Of a stretch of DNA of 53,393 bases, positions 28,901 through 37,349 are shown piece by piece (the stretch's first letter is position 1; each line of letters begins with the position of its first letter). The stretch comes from Acidobacteriota bacterium (GTDB lineage Bacteria; Acidobacteriota; Holophagae; Acanthopleuribacterales; Acanthopleuribacteraceae). The stretch lies in NCBI GenBank assembly GCA_030066195.1, contig JASJCB010000081.1, positions 1-53,393 of the forward strand, in the 5' to 3' direction. The translations under genes and the position numbers were made by a program. The notes below the pieces were generated by a model. The model saw nothing but the letters and a program-made list of their open reading frames with translations. It searched no databases and was not told the origin of the DNA.

Positions 28901-31892
28901 GATGGGCGGAGATTCTATTCTCAGCATTCAAATGATCGCAAGGGCCAAGCGCCTGGGAGTTCAGCTTTTTTCCAAACACCTGTTTAAGTATCAAACCATC
29001 GCCGAACTGGCCGAACACGGGGCCTCCACACCGCTTGTTAAGGCCGAACAGGGTCTGATCTCCGGCCCCGCTCCTCTGCTGCCTATTCAACACTGGTTCT
29101 TCGAACAGGAACACGAAGAGATCCATCACTACAATATGGCCGTTCTTCTTGATATCTACGAGTCGTTTGACAGCGCAACCATGGCCGACGCGGTGGATGC
29201 CCTGCTCAACCACCACGACGCCCTCAGGTTACGCTTCAAGCGCACCGAGGACGGTATTCACCAATACTTCGAAAATAATAACAAACCGGCCGCTACACCC
29301 TATTTCGAGCGCCGGGACATGTCCTCCATTGCCGCGGCAGAGCGGGCGACTGCCCTGGAATCGGCCGCCGACCAGATTCAGAGAAGCCTAAATATCTTCG
29401 ATGGTCCCCTGTTTCGGGTTGTCTGGTTCGACTACGGTCCCGATACCCATGGCCGGCTCCTGGTTGTCGCCCATCACCTGGTCGTAGATGGTGTCTCCTG
29501 GCGTATTATTTTGGAAGATCTACCCAAGGCATACAAACAACTGGCCGCCGGCCAGGCCGTGTCTTTACCGCCCAAAACCACTTCATTCAAAAAATGGGCG
29601 ACGCAACTGGTCGACTACGCCAATACTCAGAGTGCGGTTGATGAATTGGACGATTGGCACGCCCTGGCAGATGCCCCCGTGAAATCATTTGCCTCTGACC
29701 TGTGCGCCAATACGCAAGCATCGGCGGCCACGGTTTCCATTTCCCTGTCCGCACAAAGCACCGATGCGCTGCTGCACCGTGCTCCGTCAGCCTATCGTAC
29801 CGAAATCAACGATCTTTTGTTGACCGCACTAGCCCTTGCCTTCCAACGCTGGAACGGTCAGGAGGGCTTGCTACTTGGCCTCGAAGGTCATGGTCGCGAA
29901 GAACTGTTCGACCAACTCGACTTCTCCCGCACGGTAGGTTGGCTGACCTCCCTCTTCCCCGTTTATCTTGTCCCCGGAAATCAAACCAACCCCGGCGCCG
30001 CTTTAAAAGCGATTAAAGAACAGGTTCGAACCATTCCCAACCATGGCATCGGCTTTGGCATCTTGCGCTATCTAAACAGCGACGCCTCCGTTACCTCGAA
30101 ACTCAAAGATATCCCTGTTCCACAGGTCAGCTTTAATTACCTGGGTCAATTCGACGAGGTGGAGGGCAGCAAGGGTCTGATGGGTATGGCTCAAGAATCG
30201 GCGGGTCCCGAATTCAGTGAGCGAATAAGGCGAGCGAACGTCTTCGACTTCAATGCCATGGTCGCCGCCGGTAGTTTCCGGCTCAACTGCATCTACAGCG
30301 AGAACTTGCACACCAAAGAAGAAGCAGAGCAACTGGCCAGCCATTACCGGGATGCCCTGGAATCCTTAATCGAACACTGCTGCTCCCCTAACGCGGGCGG
30401 TCTCACGCCTTCCGACGTGCCCGACGCCGCACTGAACCAGACCGAACTCGATGCGATAGTGGATCTCTATGAAAATCGCTACGGCATCGAGCACATATAC
30501 CCGCTGTCCCCCCTGCAACACGGCATGCTCTACCATTCCGTCATGGCCCCGGACTCCGGATTCTACGCGGTTCAGATGAGTTTCCAAATCCATGGCGACC
30601 TGAATATAGCCGCCTTCAAGGCAGCTTGGTCCCAGGTCATGGATACCCATGAAGTGCTGCGTACCATGTGCATTGATTTAGACCAGGCAATGCCCCGTCA
30701 GATCGTGTGTGCCCGTGTTAACCTGCCCTGGGAGGAGCACGATTTCCGCCACCTCTCTGCTGACCGGCAGGACGCGCACTTTAAGCAACTTATTCAAGCC
30801 GATCTATACAAGCCCTTTAACTTTGCACAGCCCCCCTTGATGCGTATGGTTCTTGTCCATATGGGCGACAACGGCTATCGATTTATCTGGACCCATCACC
30901 ATGCAATTCTTGACGGTTGGTCTATTCCACATGTGATCCAGGACGTACTCAACTGCTACCAACCCATCCTTGAAGGTCGGTCAATTACGCTGCCCAAGCC
31001 TCAACCTTATCGTGAATTCATTCACTGGCTGCTACAACGTGATCAAAATATGGCTCGCCGTTTCTGGCAAGGTTACCTGCGTGGTTTCCGGCAAACAACC
31101 GCCTTACCCCAAAGCAGCGGCGAAAAAACCGAGCAAGTGCTCCGCGAGTGCACGCTCAACTTAACGCCCGATGTCTTCGAGAGACTACAGGTTTTTGCTC
31201 GACGAGAGAAGTTAACCCTCAATATCCTCTCACTGGGCGCATGGGCGCTGCTGCTTGGCCGTTACAGCGATAGCCACGATGTCGTGTTCGGCTCAACCGG
31301 CTCGGGTCGACCGGGTGAACTGGCCGGCGTGGAGACCATGGTCGGCGCATTTATTGTGACCCTACCCGTCCGCATTAAGATCCCGGAGGACGCAACAGTT
31401 CTGCCCTGGCTACACCAGATTCACCAGGAACAGATCGAACGCGAAGAGCATCAGTACCTTCCGCTGAGCGATATTGGACGTTGTTCTGATCTCCCCGGTG
31501 ACATGCCTTTGTTCGAATCGCAACTGGTGTACCACAGTTACCCGACCGGTGTGACTGAAGAAAAGAGTGAACAACCCAAGGGCAATATGGTCATTAACAA
31601 TATCGCCTCCCAGGCCAGAAACAGCTACCCCTTTCGGCTCCTGGTGGAGCCCAACACCTACTCGATCAGCCTGATTTACAATCCACAACGGTTCGATTCA
31701 CAAACCGCACAACAGGTTCTGACCCATTTCGGGGCCCTATTACAGAATCTTGCCGCCAATCCGACCCGAAAGCTCTGTGAGATCCCCATGAAAACAGAAG
31801 AGGAACTCGCCGCGGAGAAGGATCGGAAACATGCTATGAAGAACAAGCGTTTGAAGTCCCTAAAGGGTCTGAAAGCCAAAAATAAAAGGTGA
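25914..31892 (+). CDS. NRPS: C*(LCAD)-A(Asn-like)-PCP-E-C
   Basis: A 1992-residue synthetase opening with a C-family domain (LSPQQKRLWSLQDG) whose HHxxxDG is replaced by PALCADD (residues 143-149), so it should not catalyse peptide bond formation. The A domain pocket reads D652-A-T-K-V-G-E-V-G-K, Asn-like (compare DLTKLGEVGK). PCP Ser1001 follows, then a complete E domain (HHLVVDGVSW, His1187; EGHGRE; FNYLGQ). A DCL-type C domain (HIYPLSPLQHGMLYHSV; HHAILDGWS, His1662) is the last domain. The C-terminal tail is strongly basic (NKRLKSLKGLKAKNKR). There is no A domain after the last C, so it should work on the Asp module of the next protein. The start is ATG 25914 inside ATGATGA, overlapping the oxygenase stop; ATG 25917 is an equally good choice. 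Confidence 0.95.
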   Translation: MMTDQEMEGFRLSPQQKRLWSLQDGIYQPAYRAWAEVRLNGPLLIDKLKADLEELVARHEILRTRFNFLPGMSAPVQMIADEASLDWTFLDMTELEPLARQTRLGQLREEEDRRVFDLKNGPVFQVSVFKITQDSHCLWLSLPALCADDRALDNLVRGLAEITQSSQVLDPDEEPMQYVDLSEWLHELLTSQDTAAGRAYWQKMDHSDALGTGLPLERPAAEQVTYEPAFHAIETSPHCLEKLLCLCKKDDVDIPVLLLTCWQSVLYQLTHKNRLVVAVDYDGRKYDDLAPLPGLFARALPLSCDFKALPRFADLLNNNKTILDDFLKWQEFYNWEDSSSDSDDSDAPLLFSFGFSYESLPDPIEAGSLSFETVDRRVVWDRVKIKLTCTHAKDQLSLRFEYDTRLYDQQIVERIAAQYVAFLACVPERNTQIDDLVRLGDAERKWLLEAFNRTAVAYSQETLWQLFEKQAQKTPDNTAVSYKNEELTYRLLRQRAVRLATHLRRTGYGPQSRVGIYMQRCPDLMVSLLGVLAAGAAYVPLDPAYPVLRLKYMINDAGISLLLTSPFTPVPEFGVETFQPGSLPDGPLADFQAPAVNLQNLAYVLYTSGSTGQPKGVMVTHGGLANYLCWSVQHYQVAQRGNSLAHTSISFDATVTGLFPALLVGRAVVLLAEEQGIEDLAASLNEPDIGLAKITPAHLEAVGRDPELVKPRETWPLMVIGGEQLLGRTLSFLQDRVPQTRIVNEYGPTETVVGCCIYDSDLAGLPPGPVPIGKPIANTELYVLSPRMQLLPFGVPGELFIGGSGLARGYRNLPGRTAEVFVPNPFSSRPGTRLYRSGDQVRFLAEGRLEFAGRNDHQVKIRGYRVELGEIESRLKQSPSVRDGVVIVFNDDTGTQRLAAYVVYEKGAGENNAALRAWLGEALPEYATPAIFVTMQSLPLTANGKVDRDNLPTPDLSKRASDNYSAPRNPLEKGLVEIWCELLNMERIGIHDNFFEMGGDSILSIQMIARAKRLGVQLFSKHLFKYQTIAELAEHGASTPLVKAEQGLISGPAPLLPIQHWFFEQEHEEIHHYNMAVLLDIYESFDSATMADAVDALLNHHDALRLRFKRTEDGIHQYFENNNKPAATPYFERRDMSSIAAAERATALESAADQIQRSLNIFDGPLFRVVWFDYGPDTHGRLLVVAHHLVVDGVSWRIILEDLPKAYKQLAAGQAVSLPPKTTSFKKWATQLVDYANTQSAVDELDDWHALADAPVKSFASDLCANTQASAATVSISLSAQSTDALLHRAPSAYRTEINDLLLTALALAFQRWNGQEGLLLGLEGHGREELFDQLDFSRTVGWLTSLFPVYLVPGNQTNPGAALKAIKEQVRTIPNHGIGFGILRYLNSDASVTSKLKDIPVPQVSFNYLGQFDEVEGSKGLMGMAQESAGPEFSERIRRANVFDFNAMVAAGSFRLNCIYSENLHTKEEAEQLASHYRDALESLIEHCCSPNAGGLTPSDVPDAALNQTELDAIVDLYENRYGIEHIYPLSPLQHGMLYHSVMAPDSGFYAVQMSFQIHGDLNIAAFKAAWSQVMDTHEVLRTMCIDLDQAMPRQIVCARVNLPWEEHDFRHLSADRQDAHFKQLIQADLYKPFNFAQPPLMRMVLVHMGDNGYRFIWTHHHAILDGWSIPHVIQDVLNCYQPILEGRSITLPKPQPYREFIHWLLQRDQNMARRFWQGYLRGFRQTTALPQSSGEKTEQVLRECTLNLTPDVFERLQVFARREKLTLNILSLGAWALLLGRYSDSHDVVFGSTGSGRPGELAGVETMVGAFIVTLPVRIKIPEDATVLPWLHQIHQEQIEREEHQYLPLSDIGRCSDLPGDMPLFESQLVYHSYPTGVTEEKSEQPKGNMVINNIASQARNSYPFRLLVEPNTYSISLIYNPQRFDSQTAQQVLTHFGALLQNLAANPTRKLCEIPMKTEEELAAEKDRKHAMKNKRLKSLKGLKAKNKR
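25938..27230 (+). other. Degenerate N-terminal C-family domain (LCAD type), first copy
   Basis: The domain has overall condensation-domain pattern (LSPQQKRLW, RHEILRTRF, FDLKNGPVF, YVDLSEWLHELL, AYWQ) but the catalytic motif region reads LSLPALCADDRAL. Both histidines are missing and only the structural Asp is kept. The Asn-like A domain follows directly. A second domain with the same replacement opens the next synthetase. I recall similar LCAD-type domains at the N-termini of other myxobacterial and cyanobacterial synthetases, but know of no assigned function. Confidence 0.8.
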
Positions 31893-31951
31893 TCACCCAG
31901 GTACCGGGTGGGGTTACTTTCCCCTACAACACATAGACAAGAGGCATCAAA

Positions 31952-34900
31952 TTGACAGAGACAATGCGAGAGACACACGAAGGATACCGGCTCTCCCCAA
32001 TGCAAAAACAAATCTGGTCCCACTCCCAAGAGGAAGACAGATGTGCCTATGAGACTCGTTTGACTGTCTCCATTGAAGGTCCGCTCGACGTGGATTTGTT
32101 GCAAAAAAGCCTTGACGTACTGGTGGCGCAATACGATATATTGCGCACCTGCTTTCGACGTCCCCAGGACTCGGGCAGTCCCCTACAGGTAATCACCTCA
32201 CATCTGCCCATTACCATTGAATCAAGAGCTATAGATGGAACTGATCGCGAGGCAGCCGTCGCCCGCTTTTTCCAGGAGATGCGCCGAATACCAGTCGATT
32301 TCTCCACCGGTCCCTTGATTCGGCCGGCCCTCATGTCCATCTCCTCACAAGAGCACATTTTGCTTATCTGGGGTTCCATGCTGTGCGCCGACCAGGGTAC
32401 CCTTGTTAATCTGGTGCGCGAAATTGCTGTTACCTATCATAACCATGGCAAACCCAAGCCGGACGATGAAGAGGAAGACTTACAATACGCCGACGTTTCC
32501 GAGTGGCTTTATCAGGCGCTTGAAGAGGAAGACACTCAGGCCGGTAGGGATTATTGGGCCGAATGGGACCTGTCGCCCTTGGCAGAAATGAGACTGCCAT
32601 TTACCTCAAACCGCGACGGCGGGGAACTATTTTGTCCCCAGGCTCACGTCTTAGAGCCCGCGCCATGGAACCAGTCCTTGATGTCTTCATCCGGCGATTC
32701 TTTCCGAGACAGATTACTGGCCTGTTGGCTCATTCTGCTTCACCGCCATTGCCGTTACCCCAACATGGTCGTTGGCTTGCAGAACAACGGTAGAATTTAT
32801 GAAGAACTGGAGACCATTTTAGGCCCCCTGACCAAATCACTTCCCATTCAGTTTAACCTTTCCCCGGAGACAACATATCGCCAATGCCTGGAAGGTGTGC
32901 ACAAGGCCCGCGAGGATCTTACCGATTGGCAGGACTACTTTAACTGGCAGTTGATCTCAAAAAATGTCCAACAGGAAAGCCCTCCGAGTTTTTTCCCCTT
33001 CTCCTTCTCGTTCGAAAACCTTTCCGAGCCAATTTCCCAGGGAGGCCTGCGCTTTTCATTCCTCCATGGCACCGACCATGCAGAGCGCTTCCAGGTAAAG
33101 CTCGCGTGTACAGTCGTCCGGCAGCGAATCGATCTGACCCTTTATTACAACGAATCGTGCCTCACCTCCCAACAAATAGAAATCTTGGCGCAACAATATA
33201 GTGCTTTGGTGGGCGCCGCCCTGAAAAACCCCAACGCGGCCATAACAGATCTGGAGATGATCAGCCCAAAGGAACAGCAACGTCTCACCGTCTTCAGCGC
33301 CGTTGATGCTGCTATCGAACCAGATTCCTGTCCCCTGATTCACCAACGTGTAGCGCGCCAGGCCGAATTGACGCCGGAACGCCCTGCGGTTGTGTTTAAC
33401 AGTAACGACAGAAAACAGTATGTGATGAGCTATCGTCAACTCGATGAGGATGCGAATCGTGTCGCTCACTGCCTTGCGGAGATGGGGGTCACCCCGGGAA
33501 GCCGCGTGGGCCTCTGCATGGTCCGCTCTTTAGAGATGATTACGGCCATGGTCGCCATTCTTAAAGCGGGCGCCGCCTATGTACCTATCGACTCCGATTT
33601 CCCCGAAACAAGAATCCACTACATGATCGAGGATGCCGGCCCGACCGTAGTGCTCACACAGACAGCACTTATCGAACACTTTTCCTCAATGGATATTACC
33701 GCTTTCTGCTTAGATGGGGATCAGAGCGCCATTACCGCCCAAAAATCCACGCCCCCAACCCATGACATCCACCCGGAGCAACTCGCCTATCTTATTTATA
33801 CGTCGGGATCAACGGGCCGTCCCAAGGGGGTGCGAATCCCTCATCGCGCACTGGCCGCTTATGTAGATGGTGTGAGCACGCGTTTAAAATTGGAGCCGGA
33901 GGCCGAACTTGCGGCACTGGCAACCATGGCCGCGGATTTAGGAAACACGGCCATTTTCGGCGCCTTGGCCACCGGGCGCACGCTACGCATATTGCCGGAA
34001 GCAGCAGGCATGGACGCCCAACTGCTTGAACAACTCTTAACCCACCGTCCCGTGGGCAGTCTAAAGATTGTGCCTTCTCACCTGGCGGCATTTTTGATGT
34101 CCCCGCAACCCGTTCGACTGCTGCCCAAAGACTGCATTATTTTGGGTGGCGAGGCCCTCGATATCTCGCTGGTTCGGCGTATCCGTGACCTTAGCCCCAA
34201 CTGTAGAATTATCAATCACTACGGTCCTACCGAAGCTACGGTGGGTGTGGTCAGCTACGAGATTCCCCCGGAACGCCCCGCCAATCAACCCATTCCCATC
34301 GGTAAACCCTTTGGTCAGGTTCGTACCTATATCGTAGACAACAAGTTCAGACAGGCGCCGCTCGGCGTTGCCGGTGAATTGGTGCTGGGCGGACCCAGTA
34401 TCGCTCAGGGTTATTGGCAGCGACCCGCGCTCACCGCCGCACAATTTGCACCCGACCCATTCACTGGGCAAGCCGGTGCCTGGTTATACAAAACCGGCGA
34501 TCTTGTCCGTTATTTCAGCGACGGCAATATCCAATTTTTGGGCCGCATCGACCATCAGGTCAAAATTCGCGGGTTTAGAGTGGAGCTATCTGAGATAGAA
34601 ACCGTCTTAACTTCTCGACCTGACCTACGAGAAGCAGTGGTGATTACCCATGTTGGTCAGAACGAAACAATGCGCTTAATTGCTTATGCCACTACTCAAC
34701 GGGGCACTCGGCTTGAAGCGGGCGAACTTAAAACGTGGCTGGGCGAGAAACTGCCCGAGTACATGGTTCCCGCCACATTTGTTTTCCTGGACGCCCTGCC
34801 CCTTACCCTCAATGGAAAGGTAGACCGGGCCGCATTGCCGGAACCGGATCAGGTGGTTCAAAGTACCGTGAAATACACCGCGCCGCGCACCCCTCTTGAG

Positions 34901-37345
34901 CAGGACCTTGCCGATATCTGGCAGGATCTCTTGGGCCTTGACCGGGTGGGTATTCACGACAACTTCTTTGAAATGGGCGGCGATTCCATCATCTGCCTAC
35001 AGATGGTCTCTCGCGCCAAACGCATTGGCGTTCAACTGTTCCCCAACCAGGTACTCATTCACCCAACCCTTGCCAAGTTGGTTGAGAGCGGCGCGGTTAA
35101 GCCCAAGGCCGCCAAACCGGTCGTGCCCATCGAAGAGAAAGCTTTTGTGGGTCAAACCCCCTTAACGGCGCCCCAGATCGCCTTTTTCGAAAAGAACCTG
35201 GTCGAGCCCCGGCATTTTAACCAATCCCTATTGCTCACATCTAAAACCGCGCCGGATCTGGAAGCGCTTGGGCGCGCAATCGACGCAATTGTGGCCCATC
35301 ACGATGTACTTCGTTCCCGCATTGCCTTCACACCGGCGGGACCCGTTAACGATTTTGGTTCAGCGGACCTAAAGGTCTCCTTGGAGGTGGTTGACCTTAG
35401 CCGCCTGGAGCCAGACGCTCGCGGCGCCGCCCTGGAAGAAAAAGCCGCGGCCCGACAAAAAAGCCTCAACCTGGCCGACGGCCCGCTCATCCGCTTTACC
35501 TGGTTTAGCTTTGGCGAAGAGACGCCGGGCCGTCTGTTGATCATTGCCCACCATCTGATCATAGACGGCGTTTCCTGGCGCATTCTTCTCGACGATCTTG
35601 CAACCGCCTACGAATTGAGCAGCCAGGATCGCCCTATCCAATTACTGCCCAAGACCGCAACCTATGCGCAATGGGCCGATCGAGACCGGTCTCGGGCCCC
35701 GGCCGTTCAAGAAGCCCAAACCTACTGGCATCTAGATCGCTTCAAAAACACCCTTGATCTGCCAATCGATCTTCCCGATGCAGGCCCCAATATTGTCGCT
35801 GCCTGTGACTCCGTGGCCCAATCTCTTAACGAGGAAGAAACCCAATTCCTTCTCAAACAGCTGCCCGCCATTTACCAAACGGATATCAACGATGCCCTGC
35901 TGACAGCTCTGGTGATGACCCTGGGGCCGTATACAGGCCGCTCACAGATTGGTTTGGCCATGGAAGACCACGGCAGAGAAGACTTGATCGGCAATCTGGA
36001 CATCTCTCGAACTATTGGCTGGTTCTCCGGTGTTTATCCGCTCAAGCTGGAGTTTGACGCGACCCTTGATCCCGGCGATTTGTTGTTGTCTATCAAGGAC
36101 CAACGTCAGGCGGTTCCCCGAAGAGGTACCTATCCGCTACTCAGGGAGTTGGGCGGCGATGCTTTTGCCACCACAACACCGCTTCCGCCCGTGTTGCTTA
36201 ATTATCAGGGTCAAATAGACCAGGCGCTTTCCGGTGAGGTCGCTTTCCTGGCCGCTCCGGAGTCTGTCGGCCCCGAGCGCAATGATCAACAGATCCGCGA
36301 TTTCAGTCTGGAATTTGTAGGTTTGGTTAGCAAGGGCTGCTTCTGGATCGAGTGTGCTTACGGCAAGGGCTCTCATCGCCGGGAAACCATAGAGACCCTT
36401 GTTGCCAATTACCTCAGCGCTCTGAGGAAGATCATTGCTAACGGCCGGCTCAAGGCTGCATCCGGCGACACCGCTTCAGTTAGACAGAATCAAGGCTGGA
36501 GCAGTGTGGTGCCCATCAGGGAGAATGGCGACAATCCGCCCTTGTTCTGCATCCACGGTGGCGCCGGGTCCGTGTTTATGTACGCCGAACTGGCCAGGCT
36601 CCTGGGAGATGACCAACCGCTCTACGGCATCCAACCACGTGGTCTTGAGCCCGGCCAGGAACCCGATCGTCGTGTTGAGGATATGGCTGTTACCTATCTT
36701 GAGGATATCCGAGCCGTTCAGCCCAAGGGCCCCTATTACCTTTCCGGTTGGTCACTGGGAGGTCTGGTTGCTTTCGAAATAGCCCGTTTGCTGGATCAAG
36801 CCGGTGAGAAGGCCGCACTCGTTGTTTTGTTCGACACCACCGCTCCAACCCATGCATTTGATTCGGCTCGGCAAAAGAACAAACATGCATACCATATCTT
36901 GTCCGATGTGGTTTCCCTGATGTTGGGCCCCAAAGCAGCAGATCAACTTGAGGAAAATGGTGACATGGACGCCGAAGCCCAATTACAAGATGCGTTTAAT
37001 CGCCTCGAACGGGCAGAACTGATTCCGGCCGATATGACGCGCGACGAGGCATTCCGGCTTGTTCGCCTTGGTATCGCCCATACCAATGCCGGCGACACCT
37101 ACACCCCCACCTATCGATTAGACGGTTCCCTTGTGCTTTATCGCGCCCAGGAAAATCCCTATAGCAATGAACAGGATCCCACCGTGATCGAATGGAACCA
37201 ACGCGCCACCTGTTTCGAACATTACTCCACACCAGGATCTCACCAGAGTCTACTGCAAAAGCCTCATGTAGGCGTTCTGGCCACCCACCTGCAAGCTCGC
37301 CTGAAAGAGGCAAGACATGATGCTGTAAATTTTAAGAAGGATTAG
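31952..37345 (+). CDS. Terminal NRPS: C*(LCAD)-A(Asp)-PCP-E-TE
   Basis: A synthetase of 1797 residues. The N-terminal C-family domain has SMLCADQ (142-148) where HHxxxDG should be. The A domain has the unusual core-4 sequence ADLGNT, and its pocket reads D662-L-T-K-I-G-H-V-G-K, an aspartate code. PCP Ser1012 and a complete E domain (HHLIIDGVSW, His1200) precede a type I thioesterase: GWSLGG (Ser1601), Asp1628 in VLFDTTAP and His1764 in PGSHQSLL form the expected triad. The last residue is therefore probably D-Asp, released by hydrolysis or macrocyclisation. I chose TTG 31952 because AAGAGG (31939-31944) lies 7 nt upstream; ATG 31964 is too far from it. A 59-nt gap with a small CACCC/GGGTG hairpin separates it from the previous gene. 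Confidence 0.94.
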   Translation: MTETMRETHEGYRLSPMQKQIWSHSQEEDRCAYETRLTVSIEGPLDVDLLQKSLDVLVAQYDILRTCFRRPQDSGSPLQVITSHLPITIESRAIDGTDREAAVARFFQEMRRIPVDFSTGPLIRPALMSISSQEHILLIWGSMLCADQGTLVNLVREIAVTYHNHGKPKPDDEEEDLQYADVSEWLYQALEEEDTQAGRDYWAEWDLSPLAEMRLPFTSNRDGGELFCPQAHVLEPAPWNQSLMSSSGDSFRDRLLACWLILLHRHCRYPNMVVGLQNNGRIYEELETILGPLTKSLPIQFNLSPETTYRQCLEGVHKAREDLTDWQDYFNWQLISKNVQQESPPSFFPFSFSFENLSEPISQGGLRFSFLHGTDHAERFQVKLACTVVRQRIDLTLYYNESCLTSQQIEILAQQYSALVGAALKNPNAAITDLEMISPKEQQRLTVFSAVDAAIEPDSCPLIHQRVARQAELTPERPAVVFNSNDRKQYVMSYRQLDEDANRVAHCLAEMGVTPGSRVGLCMVRSLEMITAMVAILKAGAAYVPIDSDFPETRIHYMIEDAGPTVVLTQTALIEHFSSMDITAFCLDGDQSAITAQKSTPPTHDIHPEQLAYLIYTSGSTGRPKGVRIPHRALAAYVDGVSTRLKLEPEAELAALATMAADLGNTAIFGALATGRTLRILPEAAGMDAQLLEQLLTHRPVGSLKIVPSHLAAFLMSPQPVRLLPKDCIILGGEALDISLVRRIRDLSPNCRIINHYGPTEATVGVVSYEIPPERPANQPIPIGKPFGQVRTYIVDNKFRQAPLGVAGELVLGGPSIAQGYWQRPALTAAQFAPDPFTGQAGAWLYKTGDLVRYFSDGNIQFLGRIDHQVKIRGFRVELSEIETVLTSRPDLREAVVITHVGQNETMRLIAYATTQRGTRLEAGELKTWLGEKLPEYMVPATFVFLDALPLTLNGKVDRAALPEPDQVVQSTVKYTAPRTPLEQDLADIWQDLLGLDRVGIHDNFFEMGGDSIICLQMVSRAKRIGVQLFPNQVLIHPTLAKLVESGAVKPKAAKPVVPIEEKAFVGQTPLTAPQIAFFEKNLVEPRHFNQSLLLTSKTAPDLEALGRAIDAIVAHHDVLRSRIAFTPAGPVNDFGSADLKVSLEVVDLSRLEPDARGAALEEKAAARQKSLNLADGPLIRFTWFSFGEETPGRLLIIAHHLIIDGVSWRILLDDLATAYELSSQDRPIQLLPKTATYAQWADRDRSRAPAVQEAQTYWHLDRFKNTLDLPIDLPDAGPNIVAACDSVAQSLNEEETQFLLKQLPAIYQTDINDALLTALVMTLGPYTGRSQIGLAMEDHGREDLIGNLDISRTIGWFSGVYPLKLEFDATLDPGDLLLSIKDQRQAVPRRGTYPLLRELGGDAFATTTPLPPVLLNYQGQIDQALSGEVAFLAAPESVGPERNDQQIRDFSLEFVGLVSKGCFWIECAYGKGSHRRETIETLVANYLSALRKIIANGRLKAASGDTASVRQNQGWSSVVPIRENGDNPPLFCIHGGAGSVFMYAELARLLGDDQPLYGIQPRGLEPGQEPDRRVEDMAVTYLEDIRAVQPKGPYYLSGWSLGGLVAFEIARLLDQAGEKAALVVLFDTTAPTHAFDSARQKNKHAYHILSDVVSLMLGPKAADQLEENGDMDAEAQLQDAFNRLERAELIPADMTRDEAFRLVRLGIAHTNAGDTYTPTYRLDGSLVLYRAQENPYSNEQDPTVIEWNQRATCFEHYSTPGSHQSLLQKPHVGVLATHLQARLKEARHDAVNFKKD
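31985..33270 (+). other. Degenerate N-terminal C-family domain (LCAD type), second copy
   Basis: The pattern is the same as in the synthetase starting at 25914: LSPMQKQIWSHS opening, motif region WGSMLCADQGTL with no histidine, then LQYADVSEWLYQALEEED and a YW-containing helix. It lies directly before the Asp-specific A domain. That a second protein of the same operon begins with this domain, again after a protein ending in an intact C domain, argues for a junction role rather than random decay. Confidence 0.8.
36495..37340 (+). other. Type I thioesterase domain releasing the peptide
   Basis: An alpha/beta-hydrolase of about 280 residues at the C-terminus of the last synthetase. It begins near NPPLFCIHGGAGSVFMYAEL, has GWSLGG (nucleophile Ser1601), VLFDTTAP (Asp1628) and PGSHQSLLQKPHV (His1764). 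It follows an E domain directly (PCP-E-TE), so the TE has to reach past the epimerase to the carrier. Cyclisation cannot be told from hydrolysis by sequence; the cyclic-peptide-type exporter downstream makes cyclisation plausible. Confidence 0.9.
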
Positions 37346-37349
37346 CCCT

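Noticed and set aside
31893..31915. CACCC...GGGTG hairpin between the two last synthetase genes as a terminator
   Set aside because: Only a 5-bp stem and no U-run; an operon break here would separate the terminal module from its partners.
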